Shown in pieces: positions 8,132 to 14,971 of a stretch of 54,525 nucleotides of DNA. The notes under the pieces were generated by a model that saw only the letters and a program-made list of their open reading frames with translations, did no database searches and was not told the origin of the DNA. Made by a program: the position numbers and the translations under genes. Positions within the stretch are counted from its first letter, which is position 1; each line of letters starts with the position of its first letter. This DNA is from Deltaproteobacteria bacterium SG8_13 (GTDB lineage: Bacteria; Desulfobacterota; Desulfobacteria; Desulfobacterales; SG8-13): positions 1 to 54,525 of the forward strand of contig LJNK01000016.1 in the NCBI GenBank assembly GCA_001303025.1, given 5' to 3'.

Positions 8132-9412
8132 ATGAGAGTAACCAAGATAACTTTACTTCTAACCCTTTCTTTCTTCATGGTGTTTATCTTTTGCATCCCT
8201 GCGCTTGCTCAAGATGCAGATTCCGACGGCGACGGTGTGCCCGATAGTATTGAAGATTCGGTACCCGGCCTTTTTAACGTAACTGGAGACGGAGATGGTT
8301 CCGGAGTCCTGGACCGGTTTGAAGCTTCAGTGGCATCTTTCCCTTCCTTGGACGGCCGTTACATGACCCTGGTTTCCTATTATCCCGGCTTGGAGCTAAA
8401 AGCCGTAGAGGCGCTGGACTCGCCCGATAACAGTCCGCTCTCGGAACAGGCTTTGGAAAGTGTCCCTTTTGGATTCATCAAATTTGACGTCATCGGAGTA
8501 ATACCCTACGACCCGGTGACTGTTACAATAATTCTGCATGGATATAATATCATTGGCGCAAACAGTGTTGACCTGGTCCGTTATGGATCACCTTCTTGCG
8601 CAGCCGATTTCACCAATCCCATCTATTACCGGGCTCCCACTTACGTCAACGGTTGGCCCGACGCCGGAACATTCATGAACATTTATCTGGCAGATGGCCA
8701 GCTTGGCGATCCGGATTGTCCGCCGACCGGAACCGTCCCATTCATTGGTGCACCGGCAATCGCAGATTTAATCGATACAGACGATGATTTGGTGCTTGTA
8801 TTCGAAGACAATTGTCCGGACAACGCCAACCCGGGTCAGGAGGATGCCGACGATGACGGCATCGGCGATGCTTGCGATGTCTGCCCCACCGATCCGGACA
8901 ACGATATCGACGGGGACGGCATTTGCGGAGATGCGGACAACTGTCCGGCCGTCAGCAATTCGAAACAGTTCGATGCTGATTATAACGGCATCGGCGATGC
9001 TTGCGATGTGGTCAACGAAGCCACTGTCCACTCCTATCTGGGAAAGAGATTCTGGTGGTTCAGCCGCGACTACGACGTCTGGGAAATCGATGCGAAAGCC
9101 GGTCAAAGCATTGTGGCCACCGTGCGTGCCGAACCGGAAGCAGACGGATTCGGGAAAAGCCTGAACCTGATTCTCTTCGGCAAAACCCGGGGGGCGCATT
9201 TGTTGAGACTGGACCGCAGTGCGCTCGATCCGGAAAACAAGATCGAAGCGCAGATTCCGAAGGACGGCACCTACTGCATCGTAATCGGCCAGCCGTTCTG
9301 GATGGCACAGGGCAAGAAGTTTGATGGTATCTACGAGTTGACCCTCAAGGGCGATCCGGAGCTCCTGCAAAGCCTGCGGGCAACCCGCTCGGTGGGAGAG
9401 TGGTGGGAGTAG
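8132..9412 (+). CDS. Secreted protein with thrombospondin type 3 calcium repeats
   Basis: Exported protein of 426 residues. The signal peptide covers residues 1-26 and ends ALA-QD. The mature N-terminus has calcium-binding Asp-rich repeats, DADSDGDGVPDSIEDSVPG. Residues about 75-215 resemble the 'choice-of-anchor U' type beta domain. A second TSP3 block follows, near residues 225-295, with repeats such as DNCP, DADDDGIGDACD and DNDIDGDGICGDADNCP. The C-terminal part (about 300-410) is a beta-rich domain reminiscent of pre-peptidase C-terminal domains. No sorting anchor is visible. GGAGGTGGAAC precedes the ATG. It is a single-gene unit, preceded by a sigma-54-like promoter and followed by a hairpin. 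A role in surface binding or matrix is an inference. Confidence 0.85.
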   Translation: MRVTKITLLLTLSFFMVFIFCIPALAQDADSDGDGVPDSIEDSVPGLFNVTGDGDGSGVLDRFEASVASFPSLDGRYMTLVSYYPGLELKAVEALDSPDNSPLSEQALESVPFGFIKFDVIGVIPYDPVTVTIILHGYNIIGANSVDLVRYGSPSCAADFTNPIYYRAPTYVNGWPDAGTFMNIYLADGQLGDPDCPPTGTVPFIGAPAIADLIDTDDDLVLVFEDNCPDNANPGQEDADDDGIGDACDVCPTDPDNDIDGDGICGDADNCPAVSNSKQFDADYNGIGDACDVVNEATVHSYLGKRFWWFSRDYDVWEIDAKAGQSIVATVRAEPEADGFGKSLNLILFGKTRGAHLLRLDRSALDPENKIEAQIPKDGTYCIVIGQPFWMAQGKKFDGIYELTLKGDPELLQSLRATRSVGEWWE

Positions 9413-9470
9413 ATAACCACCGCTTTTTGCTTACAACCACTCAGGCAACTTTCACCTCTCCGGTGAATTC

Positions 9471-9503
9471 GGCCCCGGTTCTCACGAAAGTGAGGCCGGG
9501 GCC
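9471..9503 (+). terminator. Strong GC hairpin after TSP3 gene
   Basis: Arms GGCCCCGG and CCGGGGCC enclose a second stem CTCAC/GTGAG with a GAAA tetraloop. It sits about 60 bases after the stop. The tail AATGTTTTAT is only moderately T-rich, so termination may be partial. Confidence 0.65.
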
Positions 9504-9628
9504 AATGTTTTATGGGTTTCAGGCCTGTCTGCAGACTTGCCAAGTCCATACTTGTTCTGGTAAACCGATGGTTAAAATAAAGATCGGCATGAAAAAGGAA
9601 ATCCGAACGGAAAATGGGTGAGGCAACG

Positions 9629-10114
9629 ATGCAAATGAAAACAACCGACTTGTGGGATCAATTTGAAAACGATGTGCAGGTGGCCGATCCGGTTTTCCGG
9701 AATTTCGGCGGCCGGGACAGCTTCTGGGGCCGGGCGGTGTGCCTGCAGGTGTTCGAAGACAATGTCCTGGTGCGCAGGGAGCTGGAAACCGATGGAACAG
9801 GTAAAGTGCTGGTGGTGGACGGCGGCGGCTCATTGAAATGCGCCCTGCTCGGTGACATTCTTGCCGGCCTTGCCATAACAAATCAGTGGAGCGGGATCGT
9901 CATTTACGGCTGCATCCGCGACTCCCAGGAAATCGCTGCCATGCCTGTGGGAGTGAAAGCGCTGAACACCTCCCCGCGTAAAAGCGGCAAGCAGGGCCTC
10001 GGCAAAAGAGAGACTGCTGTCGAGTTTGCCGGTGTCACCGTCCATCCCGGCGACTACGTCTATGCCGACCATGACGGCATCCTGGTAGCCGACCAGAACC
10101 TGCTGGACGACTGA
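9629..10114 (+). CDS. rraA: RraA-family protein
   Basis: Protein of 161 residues with the RraA fold, known in E. coli as a trimeric inhibitor of RNase E. Distant members are aldolases or decarboxylases. Landmarks are VADPVFRNFGGRDSFWG at the N-terminus, the glycine-rich KVLVVDGGGSLKCALLG, IVIYGCIRDSQE, and GVTVHPGDYVYADHDGILVA near the C-terminus. The overall match to E. coli RraA is close along its length, which favours RNase E control over HMG aldolase activity. ATG 9629 is preferred because GAGG lies five bases upstream; ATG 9614 and 9635 are in frame. It converges with the universal stress gene. Confidence 0.88.
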   Translation: MQMKTTDLWDQFENDVQVADPVFRNFGGRDSFWGRAVCLQVFEDNVLVRRELETDGTGKVLVVDGGGSLKCALLGDILAGLAITNQWSGIVIYGCIRDSQEIAAMPVGVKALNTSPRKSGKQGLGKRETAVEFAGVTVHPGDYVYADHDGILVADQNLLDD

Positions 10115-10163
10115 ATACGCACCGTCAATGGATTCACCGACCGTTGCGGTAGCGGCTGCCAGA

Positions 10164-11096
10164 TCACGGCACCAACCAGACCGCGCGGTCTGAAACCCGG
10201 CTGATGATGGTCCGGGACACACTTCCCATAAAAAAGGCTTTGTCGACCCCCTTTCGGCCGATCACCAGGGTACCGTAATTGCCTTTTTCCGCGGCCTCCA
10301 GTATGATCCTTCCGGTGTTGCCTGTTTTATTAATCGTTGCGGTTTCGAGCTGGTCTTCTGAGAAGCCGCTGTTTTTGAATTTCTGCAGGGCCTGGGCGTA
10401 AAATCGTTCGATGCAGGCCTTGTCCCCCCGGGCGACGATTTCCTCCAGCTCGTCACTGGGCGTTTCGTCGAAATTGATCTCGCAATAATCCCTGGCCCTG
10501 CTGGTGACATGCATAAGCGTCAGGCGAATGTCGGTATTGCCGGAGAGCAGGAAGCTGACGTGATCGATGGCGCGCAGAGAGGCTTCGGAGCCGTCCACGG
10601 CCACCATCAACTCGTTGCCCGCTGGGTTTCCGTCGACCAGCCAGACCGGAATGACCTGCGAATGCTCGATAATGTTGGCCGATGCGCTGCCCGCAAACAT
10701 CTCCTGCACGCGAGTCAGCCCCCTGCGGCCGATAACGATCGCATCGTACTGGTTGTCCTGGCTGTACTCGAGTATGTCTTTGGCCAGTCCCACTTTTCTC
10801 AGACCGGTGGCGATTTCAATCCGATCTTCACTGATGCCCATGCGCACCATCTCGTTTTTGAAGTTTTGCAGCAGTCTGTGGGCCGATTCGTCGTTTTTCT
10901 TCAATAGTTTTTCCAGCTCGATCTTGGTTTTCATGCTTTTTTGGGCTTCATCCTGCAGAAACAGGGAGATCATCGGCTGGACGTGAAAAAGCGCATAGTG
11001 CAAATTGGGAACAAACGCCGATGCCCGAGCAGCGTATCGCAATGCATTTGTTGAATGTTGAGAGTCATCAACAGATACCAGGATTTTTTTCTTCAT
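10164..11096 (-). CDS. Tandem-domain universal stress protein (UspA family)
   Basis: Protein of 310 residues with two Usp domains in one chain, each a Rossmann-like nucleotide-binding fold. Domain 1 starts KKILVSVDDSQHS and ends with GRRGLTRVQEMFAGSAS. Domain 2 starts NELMVAVDGSEAS and ends with GRKGVDKAFFMGSVS. Both G-x2-G-x9-GS motifs suggest ATP binding. The ATG at 11096 follows GGAGGAAAAATTG and is chosen over 11117, which has no ribosome site. A plausible sigma-70 promoter lies 40-70 bases upstream. Such proteins respond to starvation or redox stress; the partner is not identifiable here. Confidence 0.92.
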   Translation of the reverse strand: MKKKILVSVDDSQHSTNALRYAARASAFVPNLHYALFHVQPMISLFLQDEAQKSMKTKIELEKLLKKNDESAHRLLQNFKNEMVRMGISEDRIEIATGLRKVGLAKDILEYSQDNQYDAIVIGRRGLTRVQEMFAGSASANIIEHSQVIPVWLVDGNPAGNELMVAVDGSEASLRAIDHVSFLLSGNTDIRLTLMHVTSRARDYCEINFDETPSDELEEIVARGDKACIERFYAQALQKFKNSGFSEDQLETATINKTGNTGRIILEAAEKGNYGTLVIGRKGVDKAFFMGSVSRTIISRVSDRAVWLVP

Positions 11097-11525
11097 CAAT
11101 TTTTCCTCCGCTTCCATTTCCGTATGGTTTGCTAAACCCTAATCACGGGCACTTCGAGAGTCAACATCGGCAGGTGAAGCGGATATATCCATAAAAGAAT
11201 GTCATAGCGGCAGTCTTGAGATCTTTACGGTTGGATATCATGATACAAAGCCGTGAGCAGAGCCGTTGCCGGCAGATCGGCCGAGAGGGCTTTACGGCAC
11301 TGTTTCGGAGTTGCCTCCGATCATATTCACCGCCGGCCGGATGACGCAGCGCAAGCGCCCCGGCAGAGATTTCCCTCTTCGTCGGCTGCAGGCTTTGCGA
11401 GGTTGATGCCACCGATATTAAAATGTGTAAAACAGAGGAAGGGGTCCGCAAGAATCAATGTCGAGGATAAAATCGGCCCGGCCATGTCCGGAGGCACATT
11501 GTTATCAACAATTCGATCGCAGGGT
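11097..11525. other. Intergenic region, usp promoter
   Basis: About 430 bases between the usp gene start and the tautomerase stop. The part next to usp holds its promoter. The rest has no coding signal I trust: a possible 96-codon reading on the minus strand has no ribosome site and a composition unlike protein. Confidence 0.5.
11136..11164 (-). promoter_or_regulatory. Candidate sigma-70 promoter for usp
   Basis: On the minus strand TTGACT (11159-11164) and TAGGGT (11136-11141) are 17 bases apart and lie about 40 bases before the usp start. The -35 is good and the -10 mediocre. Confidence 0.4.
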
Positions 11526-11759
11526 TTATTCAAATGGATTGTAGCCGGGCTCGATATACAACTGCTGCTGTCGACCGATAATATCGGGGTTGTAAACCTT
11601 TTCAGTCCAGTCTTCCGGCTTTACTTCCTCTATAGCCACCGACACGGATTTCTCCTCACAGCCTGCAATGGCCACGACGTCCCGGACCATCCGCCGCGCC
11701 AGGTGATGCTTCTGTTCTTCTGTTCTGCCCGGATAGAGTTTGACGATGATGTGCGGCAT
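11526..11759 (-). CDS. PptA-like 4-oxalocrotonate tautomerase family protein
   Basis: Small protein of 77 residues starting MPHIIVKLYPGRTEEQ, with the N-terminal Pro2 that acts as catalytic base in the tautomerase superfamily. The middle segment SVSVAIEEVKPEDW and the C-terminus IEPGYNPFE resemble E. coli PptA, so a homodimer-type tautomerase is likely. It lies 74 bases after the GNAT gene and is the last gene of a three-gene minus-strand unit with the ComB-like phosphatase. The substrate is unknown. Confidence 0.85.
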   Translation of the reverse strand: MPHIIVKLYPGRTEEQKHHLARRMVRDVVAIAGCEEKSVSVAIEEVKPEDWTEKVYNPDIIGRQQQLYIEPGYNPFE

Positions 11760-11833
11760 GGGCTGTCTCCTTCGGCGGCATTCGGACTTCGGCCGGTCTT
11801 GTTTGCCGCAGGCCCGCCTGCCGTGTCTGCGGC

Positions 11834-12325
11834 CTAGTCCAGTATGAGTTCATACCGCTCTTCGGTCAGGGTTCTGCCCCAGACCGGGTGGGTGTTGGTT
11901 TCGGTGAGCTTGAACCCGGCCGCCGTATACAATTTCAGGGCCGCGCCCAAAAAGTCGATGGTCCAGAGAAAAACAGACGTATATCCGCTCGTGCGGCAGA
12001 ATTTCACGGCCTCTTCGACCAGTTGCCTGCCGATGCCCAGCCCCCGCAGTTCCGGATGCAGGATCAACCACCGCAACTGGGCCTGGTTTTCAGAAAACTC
12101 AACAATGGCTATCGATCCCATCACCTGCCCCGCTTTCTCCACGATCCAGATTCGCTCCCGGTCGGTTTGGTTTTTGACAAACTCGGCCAGCGGGGCAGCG
12201 ACATATGGCTCGAACGTGTGGTCGAAATCATACTCCCGGGCATAAAGGATCCCGTGCAGGTGAATCACGCCTCCGATATCTCCGGGGCGCAGATCGTTGC
12301 GGATGTGAACCGAATCGCTGGGCAT
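11834..12325 (-). CDS. GNAT-family N-acetyltransferase
   Basis: Acetyl-CoA-dependent acetyltransferase of 163 residues. The acetyl-CoA pyrophosphate loop is visible as LRGLGIGRQLVEEA near residues 95-108, preceded by AQLRWLILHPE and followed by the motif B strand SVFLWTIDFLGAALKLYTAAGF. The start at 12325 gives MPSDSVHIRNDLRPGD and follows AGGA at 9 bases. It lies only 2 bases after the ComB-like stop, so the two are co-translated or closely coupled. The substrate cannot be told. Confidence 0.88.
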   Translation of the reverse strand: MPSDSVHIRNDLRPGDIGGVIHLHGILYAREYDFDHTFEPYVAAPLAEFVKNQTDRERIWIVEKAGQVMGSIAIVEFSENQAQLRWLILHPELRGLGIGRQLVEEAVKFCRTSGYTSVFLWTIDFLGAALKLYTAAGFKLTETNTHPVWGRTLTEERYELILD

Positions 12326-12327
12326 TT

Positions 12328-13044
12328 TTATGATTCCTGAGTGGTTGCCATGTCCAACCGGCGCAGTTCGACCGTATCGCCTTCCCTGCGCCGGGCCTGC
12401 AAAACAAAGTCGAATCTGTCGGCCGCCAGGCAGAGTTCGAAATCGCGCTCCGGCGCCCAGTGTTTCTTGGGGATAAAGAACTTTCTGGCGCCCCTGCAGC
12501 TGCGCAGCTGATGGCGGATCTCGGCCATGTCCGGCTTTACGCCGCCGAGCAGACCGGCGATGGCCTGGCTGCACAGCTCGTCCTCTTCCCGGCGCTCCCG
12601 GTTGAAAACGCCCATCGCTACCAGCGTAACTTCGGCCGGATTTCGGTGTTTCACATATCGGCAGATCGCCGCGGCGTTGGAAAAGCTGCCGGTGATCACC
12701 TCATCGGCCCGCACAGCGGCCACCACGCCGGCAGTACCGTTGGTGGTCGTGTGCACGATCGTTTGACCGGAAAAATCGACCGACTCGATTTCGGTGGGCG
12801 AATTGCCGAAGTCGAACCCGTCCACCTTCTTGCCGCGACGTTCACCGAGCAGGACCATTTGCGGGTGCCGCTGTTTATAGTCAAAGGCCTCGTCAAGTTC
12901 TTTGACGAGCAGCATTTTTTCGGCACCGTTGGCAAAAGCGTAACAGGCGACCGAAAAAGCCCGAAATACGTCGATAACAACGGCCAACCCGGTGGCTTCC
13001 CGCGCTCCGTCGAGCAATGATAATTGCCGGATTTTCATACCCAT
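12328..13044 (-). CDS. 2-phosphosulfolactate phosphatase (ComB) family protein
   Basis: Protein of 238 residues matching the ComB family, which in methanogens dephosphorylates 2-phosphosulfolactate during coenzyme M synthesis. Diagnostic stretches are AVVIDVFRAFSVACYAFANGA near 21, LLGERRGKKVDGFDFGNSP near 64-82, and VHTTTNGTAGV near 96-106. No other coenzyme M gene is present in the window, and bacterial members often have unproven substrates. It is the first gene of a minus-strand unit with a GNAT and a tautomerase. ATG 13044 has only a weak ribosome site; ATG 13038 is an alternative. Confidence 0.82.
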   Translation of the reverse strand: MGMKIRQLSLLDGAREATGLAVVIDVFRAFSVACYAFANGAEKMLLVKELDEAFDYKQRHPQMVLLGERRGKKVDGFDFGNSPTEIESVDFSGQTIVHTTTNGTAGVVAAVRADEVITGSFSNAAAICRYVKHRNPAEVTLVAMGVFNRERREEDELCSQAIAGLLGGVKPDMAEIRHQLRSCRGARKFFIPKKHWAPERDFELCLAADRFDFVLQARRREGDTVELRRLDMATTQES

Positions 13045-13109
13045 GTCTTCTACAATGAACCGCCGGTGAGGTCAAACTCCGATCGTTGATTTTGGCCTGA
13101 ATTGTGATA

Positions 13110-13124
13110 CCGTACCGGGTACGG
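13110..13124. promoter_or_regulatory. 15-bp palindrome in divergent promoter region
   Basis: CCGTACCGGGTACGG is a perfect inverted repeat (7-1-7) midway between the divergent comB-like and META lipoprotein genes, just before a TTGACA at 13128-13133. The position suits an operator acting on either gene. No regulator gene is adjacent. Confidence 0.4.
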
Positions 13125-13164
13125 CTATTGACAAAAGAAACGACAAAAACCGATGAGGTGAAAC

Positions 13165-14049
13165 ATGAATCGTCGATACATTCAATGGGCAGCTGCAGTT
13201 GGGCTCTTCCTGCTGTTGCCGGCGGCCTGCAGCCACACACCTGCCGCGCCGCCCTCCGGGGTCGATCTCGACCAGGTCCTATTTCTATCCGGCTGGACCG
13301 GCAGCGGCACCGTCCGGCTCAACAACGGAGAGTACCGTGAACCCGCCGCGCCTGACTCGGCTGCCGATCTGGTGATCCAGGCAACCGGTGACCTTGTCTA
13401 TGGCGAGGTGGGCGGCAGCCCTGCAGCCGCCATCGTCCTGGTGACCAACGCAGGCGGAAGCGGCACCTTCTTTGACCTGGCGCTGCTGCAGTGGCAATCC
13501 GGCCAGTGGGTCAACACCGACGTGGCCGAGCTCGGTGACCGGGTGCAGGTTCACGCCGTGGTGATCCAAGGCAGTGCCATCCGGGTCGATCTGACCACCC
13601 ACGGCCCCGGCGATCCGATGTGCTGCCCGAGCCTGCGGATGGAGCGGCGTTTTACCGTTCAGGGCGACCGCCTGGCGGAAAGCAGCGCTTCCGCGGCGCC
13701 GGAATCCTCGTCTGCGATTGTCGGCGCTGTCTGGAAATGGCAGCGCACCCGCTACAGCAACGACACCGAATCCGTTCCGTCCAATCCCGAGCACTACACC
13801 CTGCAGCTGTTGGCGGAAGGCAACGTCGGCGTCAGGGCCGACTGCAACCGCGCCGGAGGCGTCTACCGGATCGAGGATCAGCAGATCTCCATCGAAATTA
13901 CCCACAGCACCATGGCTGCCTGTCCTCCGGAAAGTCTGGAACAGGCCTTCATCAAGGATTTGAACGCCGCAGCGCTCTATTTTATCCGGGAAGATATCCT
14001 CTATATCGACCTGAAATTTGACAGCGGCACGATGGAGTTCCTGCCGTAA
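13165..14049 (+). CDS. META-domain lipoprotein
   Basis: Predicted lipoprotein of 294 residues. The signal peptide ends in lipobox LLPAAC, with lipid-bearing Cys22. Residues about 30-175 form a beta-rich domain with no family I recognise. Residues about 187-294 are a META/HslJ-like domain: WKWQRTRYSND, YTLQLLAEGNVGVRADCNRAGGVY, then STMAACPPESL and a final DSGTMEFLP. HslJ proteins are linked to heat and antibiotic tolerance in E. coli, but their biochemical role is unclear. GAGGTGAAAC lies directly upstream of the ATG. It is divergent from the ComB-like operon. Confidence 0.87.
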   Translation: MNRRYIQWAAAVGLFLLLPAACSHTPAAPPSGVDLDQVLFLSGWTGSGTVRLNNGEYREPAAPDSAADLVIQATGDLVYGEVGGSPAAAIVLVTNAGGSGTFFDLALLQWQSGQWVNTDVAELGDRVQVHAVVIQGSAIRVDLTTHGPGDPMCCPSLRMERRFTVQGDRLAESSASAAPESSSAIVGAVWKWQRTRYSNDTESVPSNPEHYTLQLLAEGNVGVRADCNRAGGVYRIEDQQISIEITHSTMAACPPESLEQAFIKDLNAAALYFIREDILYIDLKFDSGTMEFLP

Positions 14050-14392
14050 CCTCCAAATCCCCGACCGAAAAATCGACCCGGATGATCATGACATAACATC
14101 GATTCGCAAATTCCTTTGCCGGCAAAATCACATCCGAATTTTGCATCGTGAAGATAGCCCGCAACATATTGAGTGCGCCCTTATCCGGCCAAACAACTCA
14201 TATGGAATATAATGGCTATTGGGGCCTGAAGTGTATAGGCTGGCAGGATGTTACAGAACCAGTGTTGCCATCGGCCTGTTTTGGGTGAGTTTTTTAGCTG
14301 TGCTGCGGGTATCAAAAGTTGATGATACCTGGTTCAGCAATGGAATCATTTCTCTATACGGTTTTTAGGGTGAAAGCCACCGGATTTTATGA

Positions 14393-14629
14393 TCAGCCCT
14401 TCCCTCCAGCAAGATTGTCCAGAAAATACCTAAACAGTGCCCGTATAAAATCTTCTGGATTTTCTCGAATAACGACTACAATATCGGTAATGCCTTTATG
14501 ATATATTATGAACAAAACAAGACATATGCAGAAAATAGCCAATATCTGCAAAACCCGCTTGCCGTCTGTTGCGGATAGCAGTTTCCCGTTGACACTAGGC
14601 CATCGGAGATGTTTTGACTTCCAAGGCAT
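14393..14629 (-). CDS. Possible small single-span membrane protein
   Basis: A 78-residue reading with a basic N-terminus, one convincing transmembrane helix (VLQILAIFCICLVLFIIYH, about residues 26-44) and an amphipathic C-terminal segment ending DNLAGGKG. The layout is that of a small inner-membrane protein. Codon use is AT-richer than in the surrounding genes and the ribosome site (TAGGTAAAG) is weak. It may be a foreign or relict gene. No family recognised. Confidence 0.4.
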   Translation of the reverse strand: MPWKSKHLRWPSVNGKLLSATDGKRVLQILAIFCICLVLFIIYHKGITDIVVVIRENPEDFIRALFRYFLDNLAGGKG

Positions 14630-14945
14630 CTTTACCTACAGCGTCTTGAAGCGCAATTGTTTGCGCGGATCTGGATATCATCATATCGGCAACGTGATCC
14701 GTACCAAAGCATTACATGTTATCAGAAATTCGCGTATGGGCCAATGCAGATACAGTGAGACTATCCAGACAACATCGGATTTGTCAATTAATGCGCTAAC
14801 TTCTCACATGAAATGCAGCACGATTACATGTAAGGTTCGGATAAGACTTTCAGGGAAACAAAACGATTGAGACATCGGAAATGGATCGTAAAAAGCACTA
14901 CCGTGCAGTGTCGGTCCTGCCAAACCCTATGCGGTTTTAAATAGA

Positions 14946-14960
14946 GCGACACGAGGTCGC
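14946..14960 (-). terminator. Weak hairpin after ABC transporter operon
   Basis: GCGAC and GTCGC pair around a 5-base loop about 12 bases after the ATPase stop. The downstream tail on the minus strand, TCTATTTAAA, is short of T residues, so efficiency is doubtful. Confidence 0.35.
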
Positions 14961-14971
14961 ATTCTGCATCT

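Larger units (their letters stand above)
14050..14971. other. AT-richer intergenic region of about 0.9 kb
   Basis: Composition shifts visibly toward AT compared with flanking genes, and coding signals are poor. The only reading that looks protein-like is the 78-codon membrane peptide on the minus strand, listed separately. I found no transposase fragment, tRNA or clear repeat. It may be a remnant of transferred DNA or a decayed locus. Confidence 0.5.

Noticed and set aside
11161-11451. 96-codon minus-strand reading upstream of usp
   Set aside because: No ribosome site, irregular composition, and it overlaps the likely usp promoter.
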